Notes: a model not told the origin generated them from the sequence alone. 40,322 nucleotides of DNA from Bacteroidales bacterium (GCA_023145125.1 JAGLEK010000089.1:1-40322), one strand, 5' to 3'. Positions 5,993 to 14,635 are shown, counted from the first letter of the stretch. Numbers and translations: made by a program.

Positions 5993-8374
5993 CTATCCGG
6001 TCAATTCAAATACGATCTCAAGGATCATTTTGGATTTAACCTTTTTGCCGGATTGCCTTGCAGCATCCCACATTTTACCGGTTAGATTGATCAGCCTGAT
6101 GGCCTCCTGTTCAAAGACCGGATCCATGCTGCTCACGATCTCGATATCACTTATGCTTCCATCGGTATCGATCACAAATTTAACATAAACCGTGCCCTCA
6201 AGCTGTTCGCTCAGTGCGCCTGCCGGATAAACCATATTCTTTTTCAGGAAAGCTTCTACTCCATCTTTGTCGCCTGTGAATTCAGCCGGCTTTTCAACAA
6301 GTTCATAGACCTCATCCACATCTGTAACAGCAGTAGCATCATTTAATGTAATACTCAGCTCTTCACAGTACTGTGTACGGCCTGATCCACCCCGGGAAGG
6401 CATAAGTTTTTGTGAATGAGATTTTTGCATATTATAACCACTTATCCCGCCAACAGCATAATTACTGACTCCTTCAGGCAATGGTAATGCTTGATTTACT
6501 GTGGTAAAAGTTCCGTCTTCATTCCTCACCCGGTTGTCAATAGCCACGAATGAAGTGTACTGTGTCAGCAGGTTATATTTCAAGCCCAGGGCGGTAACCT
6601 CCTCTTCGAGCCCGGATGTATAAAGGTTCAGTGATGCATAATCATCAAGGACTTTGATCTTTTCCCGGGCCCAGAGGTATGTCAGGGCGGCATTCCTGGT
6701 ATCCGATGTATAGTCATCAACATCCAGCTTATTAATATACCGGCCTTCACCTGATGTGCCTTCGATCAGGATACTGCCTTCGGCTTTGCCTTTCCATTTT
6801 CCAAAAATGACGAGAGGGCGCTCTGCAAATACATCCGCCATGGAGAGCGGCTCCACATCATACACCTCAAAACCATCATAGCTCACCTTGATATTGGTAA
6901 GCACAGGGTGTTGAATATAATTCCTGAACTTTTCTGCTATTGCGTCGGCATATTCACCGGAGGTGACCACGAAAGGGGAACCCATGCCGACATGTGCCAT
7001 GCCTTCGATGAGATGCCGGTTCACTGATGAACCTATTCCAAAGGGGAAGAAATTTGCTTCCCCGAGCGTGGTTCTGATCAGGTCAAAGGCTTCCTTCTCC
7101 ACCGACACATAACCATCGGTAAGGATCACGAAACTCCTTGCGTAATCTTCCGTCCCTTTCAATGCCAGGGCCCTTTTAAGTGCCGGGAGCAATTCTGTAC
7201 CGCCCCCACCATGCTGGCGGTCGATGAAATTGATGCCTTTGCGGATATTGCTTTCATTGGCTTCCAGCGAGCGCTCTGAAAACAGGCTGGAACCACCTGA
7301 AAAGAGCAAGATGTTAAAGCGGTCGGTAGATTTCAGCTTGCCCAGCAGGTTTCTCATAAGCTCTTTGGAGATATCCAGCGGAAATCCCCACATAGAACCG
7401 GAAATATCAACAATAAAGATATACTCTCGGGGGGGTATCTGTTCAGCTTTCGGCCTGGCGGGTGGCTGTATCATGGCCAGGAAGAAGTTCTCATCCTTCC
7501 CTTCATAGAGCAGAAGGCCGGATTCGATCTTCCCGCCTGCCAGCCGGTAACGGATGATCACATCCCTGTTGCCGGAGGCTGCATGGCCGTCTTTGAGTTT
7601 CAGGGTTGCCAGGGAAGGATCATCATAGATTATGGCCATATCATGGGTTTTGCAACTGATCTCCTGTATTGGCAGGCCTGCCGAAATGCTGGCCTTGATA
7701 TCGAATTCATAAAGGGGTGCTTCACCTTCGTGGGTATAAGGATTCTTTATCCAGTTATTGGTGTTTGATGCCAGGTCTTCCGTATTGTTTGAATACCTGG
7801 GGCCAACCACAGTTGGATAGACGAACTCATATACCCCGCTTTCCGGTATGAGCAACTCGGTATAGCTCATCTCCACCAGGATCTCATCACCGGGCATTAT
7901 ATTGGCCACACTCATTGTAAACACATTCGGACGTTCCTGTTCGAGCAAAGAAGCGCTCTGGCCATTGTTACGGGCTTCCTCATAGGCTTCTCTTGCCTTT
8001 TTACGCTCTTCGATCTTTGCCACGATCTTCCTCTCCCCTATGGTCATCTGCATGCTGTAAACAGCAGCCCTCATGGAAGCCGGAAAAACATAAATAGCCT
8101 CAATAGGTTTCTCCCCTTCATTTTTATATACCTGGGCGATGGTCACATCGGCGATCACACCGGCAATCTTCACATCGGCAGATGTCGACAGCAGCGGCAT
8201 CTTATCCGTTGAGGGATCACCCTTGGGTATCATGAAATAGGGAGAAAGGGTTTTCTCTTTTTCATATTCTTTGAATATCTGCGCTTTTACAGGAGCAGAT
8301 GCCAGTATCGGTAATGCGAATATCAGGCCGGACAACGCATGGATACCCATTTGAATTAATGTTCTCTTTTTCAT
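5993..8374 (-). CDS. Exported VIT and VWA domain protein with a TonB C-terminal domain
   Basis: This 793-residue protein has a signal peptide at about 1-32 (ending PVKAQ). A VIT domain (about 45-175, with IEAIYVFPAS and YEEARNNGQSASLLEQERPN) is followed by a von Willebrand A domain (about 315-490). The MIDAS motif is intact: D323, S325, S327 in VDISGSMWG, T393 in GGGGTELLPAL and D420 in LTDGYV. The C-terminus (about 705-791) is a TonB C-terminal fold: VEAFLKKNMVYPAGAL, then EGTVYVKFVIDTDGSISD. The first two parts resemble inter-alpha-trypsin inhibitor heavy chains and act in metal-dependent protein binding. The tail suggests contact with an outer-membrane partner in the periplasm. It is monocistronic. 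The precise role is unknown. Confidence 0.88.
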   Translation of the reverse strand: MKKRTLIQMGIHALSGLIFALPILASAPVKAQIFKEYEKEKTLSPYFMIPKGDPSTDKMPLLSTSADVKIAGVIADVTIAQVYKNEGEKPIEAIYVFPASMRAAVYSMQMTIGERKIVAKIEERKKAREAYEEARNNGQSASLLEQERPNVFTMSVANIMPGDEILVEMSYTELLIPESGVYEFVYPTVVGPRYSNNTEDLASNTNNWIKNPYTHEGEAPLYEFDIKASISAGLPIQEISCKTHDMAIIYDDPSLATLKLKDGHAASGNRDVIIRYRLAGGKIESGLLLYEGKDENFFLAMIQPPARPKAEQIPPREYIFIVDISGSMWGFPLDISKELMRNLLGKLKSTDRFNILLFSGGSSLFSERSLEANESNIRKGINFIDRQHGGGGTELLPALKRALALKGTEDYARSFVILTDGYVSVEKEAFDLIRTTLGEANFFPFGIGSSVNRHLIEGMAHVGMGSPFVVTSGEYADAIAEKFRNYIQHPVLTNIKVSYDGFEVYDVEPLSMADVFAERPLVIFGKWKGKAEGSILIEGTSGEGRYINKLDVDDYTSDTRNAALTYLWAREKIKVLDDYASLNLYTSGLEEEVTALGLKYNLLTQYTSFVAIDNRVRNEDGTFTTVNQALPLPEGVSNYAVGGISGYNMQKSHSQKLMPSRGGSGRTQYCEELSITLNDATAVTDVDEVYELVEKPAEFTGDKDGVEAFLKKNMVYPAGALSEQLEGTVYVKFVIDTDGSISDIEIVSSMDPVFEQEAIRLINLTGKMWDAARQSGKKVKSKMILEIVFELTG

Positions 8375-8736
8375 AGTTATATTATTAAGGATTAAACAAA
8401 AAGCGTGTTCACATCAGGATGATGCAGAAGAGGAGATGATTCCATAAAACCGAAAAAAGTGTTGAGGGTTGAGTTTTGGGTTGGTGTCGGGTGTTAGGTT
8501 GGGGAGGGTGTGACTTTGGGACTATGTGACTGGGAGAAAATGGACAATGCAGAATGTGGAATGGACAATGAGTCCGTTTACAGGCATTGAGGAGTAGATT
8601 AGATGTAAACAAGCTTGGCCTGTGCATTTAACACTTGCTATACGGCATGGGTAAATTTTGTAATTTTATTGAAATATAGAAAAGCACGCGGCATAGCCAC
8701 GGCCAAGAGCCGCAAACCAAAAAAGAAATAATCAGG
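8375..8736. other. Gene-free stretch with a composite heptamer array and a GC-rich stem
   Basis: This 362-bp region lies between divergent genes. It holds a long degenerate heptamer array (8459-8570, listed separately) and, near its right end, a short inverted repeat GCGGC (8688-8692) with GCCGC (8709-8713). I find no credible coding region. A frame through the heptamer array gives only low-complexity His/Pro/Leu-rich sequence. The neighbouring gene to the right is clearly AT-richer than those to the left. Confidence 0.7.
8459..8570. repeat. Composite degenerate heptamer array (16 units)
   Basis: The stretch can be read throughout in 7-bp steps. It opens with GTGTTGA and GGGTTGA (8459-8472), passes through drifted G/T-rich units, then a GTGAC/TGGGA type block (about 8508-8535). 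It ends in five units of the form NNNAATG (8536-8570: GAAAATG, GACAATG, CAGAATG, TGGAATG, GACAATG). The phase is kept while the sequence family changes. Confidence 0.6.
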
Positions 8737-9237
8737 ATGGATTTTAAACTAAGGCCCTGGAATTTAGAGGATATTGAAAGTTTGGTTAAATATGCCAACA
8801 ATACTAAAATTGCTGAAAACCTGACTAACCAATTCCCAAACCCTTATAAGCATGAAAATGGTATACGTTTCATTCAGATGACTTTAAAAGATAATCCAAC
8901 CCAGATTTTTGCGATTGAAGTAAACGGAATAGCTTGCGGAGCGATTGGACTTCACTCACAAACAGACATATATGCAAGGAATATGGAACTTGGATATTGG
9001 TTGGCAGAATCATACTGGGGAAAAGGAATTATGACTATGGCTATAAAACAAATTGTTGATTATGGCTTTAAGACATTTCAAATTGACAGAATCTTTGCCA
9101 GGCCATTTGGAACAAATATAAGTTCTCAGAAAGTATTGGAAAAAGCAGGATTCAATTTAGAAGCAAGATTTGAAAAGACTATCTATAAAAATGGAGAGTA
9201 TTTGGACGAATTAATTTATGCAATTAGAAAAGAATGA
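8737..9237 (+). CDS. GNAT family N-acetyltransferase (RimJ/RimL-like)
   Basis: This 166-residue acetyltransferase is of the RimJ/RimL type that acetylates protein N-termini or small amines such as antibiotics. It begins with the classical FKLRPWNLEDIESLVKYANN. The family core is GYWLAESYWGKGIMTMAIKQ (acetyl-CoA loop YWGKGIMT, about 97-104), followed by IFARPFGTNISSQKVLEKAGF. Its stop overlaps the ATG of the next gene (ATGA, 9234-9237), so the two are probably co-translated. Base composition is strikingly low in G+C (38 of 120 bases in 8761-8880 by count), unlike pgk or the trk genes, which suggests horizontal acquisition. Confidence 0.9.
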   Translation: MDFKLRPWNLEDIESLVKYANNTKIAENLTNQFPNPYKHENGIRFIQMTLKDNPTQIFAIEVNGIACGAIGLHSQTDIYARNMELGYWLAESYWGKGIMTMAIKQIVDYGFKTFQIDRIFARPFGTNISSQKVLEKAGFNLEARFEKTIYKNGEYLDELIYAIRKE

Positions 9238-11273
9238 AGAAAGACAATCTGAAAAAAGCAGTATTTACAATATTTTGTTTCGTTTCTACAATGACTGTTT
9301 TGGGTCAGTGGCAGCAGTTGAACGGGCCGGCAGGCGGATATATAAGGAGTATCATTTTTGATGGGCACACATTATATGCTGCAAGCGGTGGCGGAGTATT
9401 GGCAAGCGACAACCAGGGAGGATCATGGTCGTTTCGTAATGCAGGCCTAAAAAGCTGTGACACAAAATCCTTCACTAAATTAGGAAATTATGTTTTTGTG
9501 TCTACAGATGAGAATGTATTCCGTACGAACGATTACGGAATGACATGGGAACCGGCAGGTACAGAATTAGACGGGAAATACGTCAAGAACCTGACCGTAT
9601 GCAATAATGTGCTGTTTGCCGCTACATACCTGAGAGGTATATACTGTTCACCAGATACAGGAAATACATGGACAGCCATAAACAATGGTTTTCCTGCAAA
9701 ATATGCTTATTACCTTGCAACAGACGGCTCCAATATTTTTGCAGGAACATACCAGGATGGGCTGTACCGGTCGACAGATATGGGTAATAACTGGTTACCG
9801 ATTAATAATGGACTCACAGAATTAAACATTATGGCCATAATATGTTATGGCAGTAAAGTGTTTGTAAGCACATTGTCTTCCGGTGTTTTTGTTTCTTCAG
9901 ATAATGGAAACACATGGGATCCATTAGGAACCAACATACCTTCTGTTAAAGGTTTTACTCATCTGGATGGAGCCCTTTATGCTGCCTCTTTTGGAGGTGG
10001 TGTATACCAATCCTTAGATACCGGACAGACATGGAGTACAATAAATACGGGTCTTAATGAAACAAATTTATGGTGTATCGGCACAAGCAATTCGTCACTA
10101 TATGCAGGTGTTACCAGTGGACATATCTACAAAAGAAGTAGCACAGGCGATAATTGGTCTATTAGCTGTACTACCGGATTTAATGCCTGTGTCGGTTCTG
10201 TTTGCAGTAGTGGCTCAAATTTACTGGCAGGAACACATGGTTCCGGATTTTTTGCATCAGTTGACATCGGTGCCAGCTGGACCAGAATAACTTCGATCTG
10301 GACAGTCGAAACAAGATCAATTATCTCATCAGGTCAATATGTTTTTGCAGGAACTGATATGCTGGGGGTTTTTAAGTCAACAAATAATGGAGGTTCTTTC
10401 TCAATGTCAAATACCGGTCTTGGCAGCGCCTGGATCCAGGCTTTTGCCATTTGTGAAGGTAAACTGTTTGCCGGAAGCGGTGAAGAAGGCGTTTTTATAT
10501 CTCCAGATGCAGGATCAAGCTGGACCGCTATTAATTCAGGATTAGGAAGCCTGAACATCACATCCCTGGCATCTGACAGTATAAATGTTTATGCAGGAAC
10601 TTCAGATAGTGGTGTTTTTGTTACCGGTGACTTGGGTGCAAACTGGTTAGTAGCTAATTATGGTTTAAATTCAACCACTATAACAGCAATTGAGTTTGTT
10701 AATGGATATTTGTTTGCCGGAACGAAAGAGGATGGTATATATATGTCCTATGATCAAGGGGCCAACTGGAGTCATATGTCAAGCGGGTTGCCTTCACAGG
10801 TTAACATTCGTTGCCTGCATGCTAATGACACAATCATTTTCACCGGAACCGGGGATGGAGAAGTGTTTACAAGCCTGGATTATGGAAATACATGGGTTAA
10901 TGTCAGCGATGGGCTGACCGGTTCACCTGTACTGTCATTATGGGTTTTTGAAGACTATTTATATGCGGGAATGAATGCCGGAGGAGTTTGGAAATTCCCA
11001 TTATCAATGATTACAGGAATTGATGAAATAGAAGGTAATATTGATATACACATTTATCCAAATCCTTCGGGAAACATGATCACGGCCGTAACAACCAAGG
11101 TATGCGATAATAGTTTCGTGTCTCTTTATAGTATGGCCGGCCGGGAATTAATAAAACTGGATATTGAAGACACCAGCACTCAAATTGACATCAGTACTCT
11201 AACACCCGGAATTTATTTGCTTAAATACGTTAGCAAGGACCGCGTTTCAACAACTATATTTGTTAAAGAATAG
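9234..11273 (+). CDS. T9SS-secreted beta-propeller (BNR/sortilin-type repeat) protein
   Basis: This 679-residue exported protein starts with a signal peptide (about 1-25, ending TVLGQ). Residues 26-590 are about a dozen repeats of roughly 40 residues. Each carries an SxDxGxxW-like Asp-box (for example DNQGGSWS, SPDTGNTWT, STDMGNNWL, SSDNGNTWD, SLDTGQTWS, SPDAGSSWT, SLDYGNTWV) and a LFAGT/LYAG strand. This is the layout of BNR or photosystem-assembly-factor-like propellers. A type A T9SS tail follows (about 603-679): IYPNPSGN, then VSLYSMAGREL, LTPGIYLLKY, ending FVKE. It should therefore be exported across the outer membrane and released or anchored. The binding partner is unknown. It overlaps the upstream GNAT gene by 4 bp. 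Confidence 0.9.
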   Translation: MKKDNLKKAVFTIFCFVSTMTVLGQWQQLNGPAGGYIRSIIFDGHTLYAASGGGVLASDNQGGSWSFRNAGLKSCDTKSFTKLGNYVFVSTDENVFRTNDYGMTWEPAGTELDGKYVKNLTVCNNVLFAATYLRGIYCSPDTGNTWTAINNGFPAKYAYYLATDGSNIFAGTYQDGLYRSTDMGNNWLPINNGLTELNIMAIICYGSKVFVSTLSSGVFVSSDNGNTWDPLGTNIPSVKGFTHLDGALYAASFGGGVYQSLDTGQTWSTINTGLNETNLWCIGTSNSSLYAGVTSGHIYKRSSTGDNWSISCTTGFNACVGSVCSSGSNLLAGTHGSGFFASVDIGASWTRITSIWTVETRSIISSGQYVFAGTDMLGVFKSTNNGGSFSMSNTGLGSAWIQAFAICEGKLFAGSGEEGVFISPDAGSSWTAINSGLGSLNITSLASDSINVYAGTSDSGVFVTGDLGANWLVANYGLNSTTITAIEFVNGYLFAGTKEDGIYMSYDQGANWSHMSSGLPSQVNIRCLHANDTIIFTGTGDGEVFTSLDYGNTWVNVSDGLTGSPVLSLWVFEDYLYAGMNAGGVWKFPLSMITGIDEIEGNIDIHIYPNPSGNMITAVTTKVCDNSFVSLYSMAGRELIKLDIEDTSTQIDISTLTPGIYLLKYVSKDRVSTTIFVKE

Positions 11274-11302
11274 GAATGATTACGACTGAGGGAGGCAAAA
11301 TT

Positions 11303-11337
11303 CGAATATCGAATATCGGATTTCGGATTTCGAATAT
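11303..11337. repeat. Heptamer array, CGAATAT/CGGATTT family (5 units)
   Basis: Five contiguous 7-bp units (CGAATAT twice, CGGATTT twice, CGAATAT) end exactly at the first base of the pgk stop codon (TCA at 11337-11339, TGA in the gene). A related family, TATCCGA, is found at the right edge of the window. Confidence 0.85.
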
Positions 11338-12530
11338 CACCCCCCCATCACCGCCCTCACACCAGGAAGCTCCTTCCCTTCAATATACTCCAGCATGGCT
11401 CCACCACCGGTTGAAACGTAGCTAACCTTGTCTTTCAGATGATATTTATTGATGGCTGCAACAGAGTCGCCCCCGCCAATGAGTGAAAAGGCGCCTTTTT
11501 GTGTTGCTTCGGCAATGGCTTTGGCAATGGCTTTGGTGCCTGCTTCGAAATTGCTCATCTCAAAAACACCCATGGGGCCGTTCCAGAGGATGGTGGCAGA
11601 GCGGCCGATGGCTTCGGTAAAGGACTTAATGCTTTCAGGGCCGATATCGAGGCCCATGAAGCCGTCAGGGATAGCATCGGCAGAAACAAGTTTGGTAATG
11701 GCATCATTGTCGAAGGCAGCAGCAGCAATAGCATCGGATGGAATATAAAAGTTCACTCCCAGTTCTTTTGCTTTATCCAGGGCTTTCTTTGCTGTTTCTA
11801 CCAGGTCTTCCTCTACGAGGGAATTACCAATATTTCCACCCATTGCCTTGATAAAGGTGAACATCATGCCCCCGCCAATGATCATATTATCGACCTTGTC
11901 GAGCAGCTTGTTGATGATCTCGATCTTGCCTGACACCTTGGCACCGCCCAGGATGGCAGTAAAAGGCTTGCCTGAATCATGGATTACCTTGTCAATGCTC
12001 CTGATCTCATTTTCCATGATATAGCCAAAGAGCTTGTCATCAGGAAAGAATTGCGCAATGATCGCTGTTGAAGCATGCGCCCTGTGAGCTGTGCCGAAAG
12101 CATCATTCACATAAACATCGCCCAGGGAAGCAAGTTTTGATGCAAACTCCTCACCGCCCTTTGTTTCTTCTTTATAAAAGCGAAGGTTTTCGAGCAAAAG
12201 CACTTCACCCGGCTTAAGAGCGCCGGCCTTTTTCTTCGCCTGTTCACCGATGCAGTCGTCGGCAAACTGAACCTCCATGCCAAGTTTTTCTCTAAGATAC
12301 GGGAGCAGGTGTTTCAATGAGAATTTCCCCTCCGGGCCCGTTTTTGGCCTGCCCAGATGCGACATCAGGATAACAGATCCGCCGCCATCAATAATCTTAC
12401 TGATAGTTGGCAGGGCTGCATCGATCCTGGTGGTATCGGTGATCTCAAAGTTGTCATTGAGAGGTACGTTAAAGTCCACACGAACCAGGGCTTTCTTGCC
12501 ACTGAAGTTATAGTTGTCAATGTTATTCAT
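11337..12530 (-). CDS. pgk: Phosphoglycerate kinase
   Basis: This 397-residue cytosolic glycolytic enzyme interconverts 1,3-bisphosphoglycerate plus ADP and 3-phosphoglycerate plus ATP. The substrate-binding N-domain shows KALVRVDFNVPLND and ILMSHLGRPK. The hinge and nucleotide domain show GGAKVSGKI, LWNGPMGVFE and GGGDSVAAI, and the protein ends with STGGGAMLEYIEGKELPGVRAV. All are diagnostic and the length is normal. A -7 element TAATTTTG lies on the minus strand at 12572-12579, 42 bp upstream of the start, so the gene seems to be transcribed alone and divergently from the aminotransferase. A heptamer array runs into its stop codon. Confidence 0.98.
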   Translation of the reverse strand: MNNIDNYNFSGKKALVRVDFNVPLNDNFEITDTTRIDAALPTISKIIDGGGSVILMSHLGRPKTGPEGKFSLKHLLPYLREKLGMEVQFADDCIGEQAKKKAGALKPGEVLLLENLRFYKEETKGGEEFASKLASLGDVYVNDAFGTAHRAHASTAIIAQFFPDDKLFGYIMENEIRSIDKVIHDSGKPFTAILGGAKVSGKIEIINKLLDKVDNMIIGGGMMFTFIKAMGGNIGNSLVEEDLVETAKKALDKAKELGVNFYIPSDAIAAAAFDNDAITKLVSADAIPDGFMGLDIGPESIKSFTEAIGRSATILWNGPMGVFEMSNFEAGTKAIAKAIAEATQKGAFSLIGGGDSVAAINKYHLKDKVSYVSTGGGAMLEYIEGKELPGVRAVMGG

Positions 12531-12571
12531 CGTCAGAGATATTTATGTTTTCTATAAAGTAAGTCTTTCCG

Positions 12572-12579
12572 CAAAATTA
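12572..12579 (-). promoter_or_regulatory. -7 element for pgk (TAATTTTG on the minus strand)
   Basis: The plus-strand bases CAAAATTA read TAATTTTG on the minus strand and match TAnnTTTG. The distance to the pgk ATG leaves a leader of roughly 35 nt. No clear -33 element is at the expected spacing. Confidence 0.5.
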
Positions 12580-12601
12580 GGAAAAGCTTATCAATTATCA
12601 T

Positions 12602-12609
12602 TAAATTTG
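12602..12609 (+). promoter_or_regulatory. -7 element for the aminotransferase operon (TAAATTTG)
   Basis: TAAATTTG followed by C matches the consensus and lies 23 bp upstream of the ATG at 12633. It is back to back with the pgk -7 element, separated by 22 bp, so the two promoters share the same short region. Confidence 0.5.
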
Positions 12610-12632
12610 CTTAAAGCTAAATTACTAACGTA

Positions 12633-13790
12633 ATGATTAAATTCCCGGGTATCATAAAATCTAAACTGCCTCGCACCGGAACTTCCATATTTGCGGTGAT
12701 GTCGCAACTGGCCAATGAGCACAAAGCCATAAACCTTTCGCAGGGCTTTCCTGATTTCGACGTTTCCCCTAAATTGATCGAGCTCATCAGCCATTACATG
12801 AAAAAGGGATATAACCAGTATGCCCCCATGACAGGTGTTCCCTTGTTGAGGGAGCGTATTTCTGAAAAAATTGAAAAGACATATAAGATCAGATATGATC
12901 CCGATAAGGAGATCAATATCACCGCCGGTGCCACACAGGGAATCTATGCTGCAATAGCAAGTATGGTAAGGGATGACGACGAGGTGATAATCTTTGAGCC
13001 GGCCTACGACAGTTACGCCCCGGCTGTACAGCTTTGCGGAGGTATTGTTAAGTATGCAAGGATGGAGTCCCCCGATTATACTATCAACTGGCCTGAGGTG
13101 GCACGTATGGTCACCCACCGAACACGGATGATCATCATCAACAGTCCGCATAATCCTACGGGCAGCATTCTGCGGGAAAAAGACCTGCTGGCATTGCAGC
13201 ACCTTACCAAGAAGACGGATATTGTTGTGTTGAGCGATGAGGTTTATGAGCATCTTATCTATGATGGTGAGCCTCATGAGAGCGTATGCAAATATCCCGG
13301 ACTTGTCGAAAGAAGTTTTGTGATAGGATCATTCGGAAAAACCTTTCATGCCACCGGCTGGAAGATGGGATATGTGCTTGCCCCCGAGAACCTTATGAAG
13401 GAATTCCGTAAATCACACCAGTTCATAGTATTTGCATGCAACACACCGGTTCAGCATGCCATTGCTGATTACCTGGGTGATGAAAAAAACTATCTCGGCC
13501 TCCACTCCTTCTTTCAGAAGAAACGGGATTATTTTGTTGATGGTATCAGCAGTTCCCGCTTCAAGATCATTCCCTGTTACGGAACTTATTTTCAATTGCT
13601 TGACTACAGCAGGATATCAGACGAAAGCGAAATGGATTTTGCCACACGCCTGATCACTGAGTATGGTATTGGCAGCATCCCGGTATCTCCGTTTTATCAC
13701 CAGAGGGATGAGAACAGTGTGCTCCGGTTTTGCTTCGCCAAGAAAGAGGAAACCCTGGATAAAGCAGCAAATATCCTATGCAAGATCTGA
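12633..13790 (+). CDS. PLP-dependent aminotransferase (methionine/glutamine transaminase, YbdL/KAT-like)
   Basis: This 385-residue fold-type I class I/II aminotransferase carries INLSQGFPDFDVSPKL, NQYAPMTGVPLLRE, AGATQGIYAAI, INSPHNPTG (N174), LSDEVYEHL (D202, Y205) and the PLP-lysine motif GSFGKTFHATGWKMGY (K236). The combination GFPDF with GKTFHATGWK is typical of the E. coli YbdL/kynurenine aminotransferase (glutamine transaminase K) group, which prefers methionine, glutamine and aromatic donors. Its 3' end overlaps the next gene, an omega-amidase, by 13 bp. That supports a glutamine-dependent transamination role, for example making methionine from its keto acid. It is preceded by a -7 element. 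Confidence 0.92.
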   Translation: MIKFPGIIKSKLPRTGTSIFAVMSQLANEHKAINLSQGFPDFDVSPKLIELISHYMKKGYNQYAPMTGVPLLRERISEKIEKTYKIRYDPDKEINITAGATQGIYAAIASMVRDDDEVIIFEPAYDSYAPAVQLCGGIVKYARMESPDYTINWPEVARMVTHRTRMIIINSPHNPTGSILREKDLLALQHLTKKTDIVVLSDEVYEHLIYDGEPHESVCKYPGLVERSFVIGSFGKTFHATGWKMGYVLAPENLMKEFRKSHQFIVFACNTPVQHAIADYLGDEKNYLGLHSFFQKKRDYFVDGISSSRFKIIPCYGTYFQLLDYSRISDESEMDFATRLITEYGIGSIPVSPFYHQRDENSVLRFCFAKKEETLDKAANILCKI

Positions 13791-14569
13791 AAATAACGCT
13801 GGTACAGTCAGGCCTGGCCTGGGAAGACCCTGTTGCCAATATCCGGAATTTCGACGAAAAGTTCAGGAGTTTCAATGATCCCACCGACCTCATCATACTT
13901 CCTGAGATGTTCAATACAGGGTTTACCATGGAAGCCGAATCCAATGCTGAGGCCATGAACGGAAAAAGCATCCAATGGATGGCAGAAAAAGCTGCCGAAA
14001 AGCAATGTGCTGTCTGTGGAAGCCTGATCATCGCTGATGCCGGCAATTATTACAACCGCTTTGTGTGGATGCACCGGGATGGCAGTTACGATTATTACGA
14101 CAAGAAACACCTTTTCAGGATGGGTGATGAGCATCTGCATTACTCAGCGGGTGATAAGAAGCTGATCGTTGAGCTGAAAGGGTGGAAGGTCATGCCCATG
14201 GTATGTTACGACCTTCGCTTCCCGGTATGGAGTAAAAATGAATACAGCGATGGGAAATATGCTTATGATCTCTTGCTTTATGTAGCAAACTGGCCGGCTG
14301 TAAGGTCGTTGGCATGGACCTCCCTGATCACCGCACGGGCCATTGAGAACATATCCTATGCTGCAGGGCTGAACAGGATTGGAAAAGATGGTAGGGGGTA
14401 TGAATATTCCGGGAATTCGATGGTTGCGGGCCCTGATGGCAATACAATAATGGAGATAGGATCCGATAAAACTTCGGTGTCAACAGCAAAACTGAAGGCA
14501 GAAAAACTCATTCAATCACGCGCCAAACTTGGGGTTGGCAAGGACTGGGATGCATTTAATATTCGATAA
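13778..14569 (+). CDS. Nitrilase-family omega-amidase (YafV-like)
   Basis: This 263-residue carbon-nitrogen hydrolase has the Glu-Lys-Cys triad: E43 in LIILPEMFNTGF, K109 in YDKKHLFRMG and C143 in MVCYDLRFPVW. The block RAIENISYAAGLNRIGKDG and the length match YafV/Nit2-type omega-amidases, which hydrolyse 2-oxoglutaramate (from glutamine transamination) to 2-oxoglutarate and ammonia, removing the product and pulling the transaminase forward. The ATG at 13778 lies inside the end of the aminotransferase gene in another frame, giving a 13-bp overlap and probable translational coupling. Substrate assignment rests on family and context. Confidence 0.92.
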   Translation: MQDLKITLVQSGLAWEDPVANIRNFDEKFRSFNDPTDLIILPEMFNTGFTMEAESNAEAMNGKSIQWMAEKAAEKQCAVCGSLIIADAGNYYNRFVWMHRDGSYDYYDKKHLFRMGDEHLHYSAGDKKLIVELKGWKVMPMVCYDLRFPVWSKNEYSDGKYAYDLLLYVANWPAVRSLAWTSLITARAIENISYAAGLNRIGKDGRGYEYSGNSMVAGPDGNTIMEIGSDKTSVSTAKLKAEKLIQSRAKLGVGKDWDAFNIR

Positions 14570-14603
14570 GTAGTTTCATGCAATGCAAGATTTACCATAT
14601 ACA

Positions 14604-14635
14604 TTTGCTTTTTAATATTTGTTTGTATTAATTTG
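14604..14635 (+). promoter_or_regulatory. Possible promoter of the trkA operon
   Basis: TTTG at 14604-14607 and TTAATTTG at 14628-14635 are separated by 20 bases, the right spacing for the Bacteroidetes TTTG/TAnnTTTG promoter. The second base of the -7 box deviates from the consensus. The trkA ATG is 24 bp downstream. Confidence 0.4.

Noticed and set aside
8409..8627. 72-residue open frame in the composite repeat region
   Set aside because: It is low-complexity His/Pro/Leu sequence created by the heptamer array, with no start context or similarity.
8620..8720. Integron attC-like site before the AT-rich GNAT gene
   Set aside because: An ATTTAAC core can be read near 8626, but no matching GTTRRRY partner or proper L/R boxes are found and no integrase is present, so I keep only the composition change.
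11499..11933. Open frame on the plus strand across pgk
   Set aside because: It is antisense to an intact, highly conserved pgk gene and shows no family motifs. It is a shadow frame.
12591..13277. 228-residue open frame antisense to the aminotransferase
   Set aside because: The opposite strand encodes a complete aminotransferase with all PLP motifs. The antisense frame has no recognisable domain.
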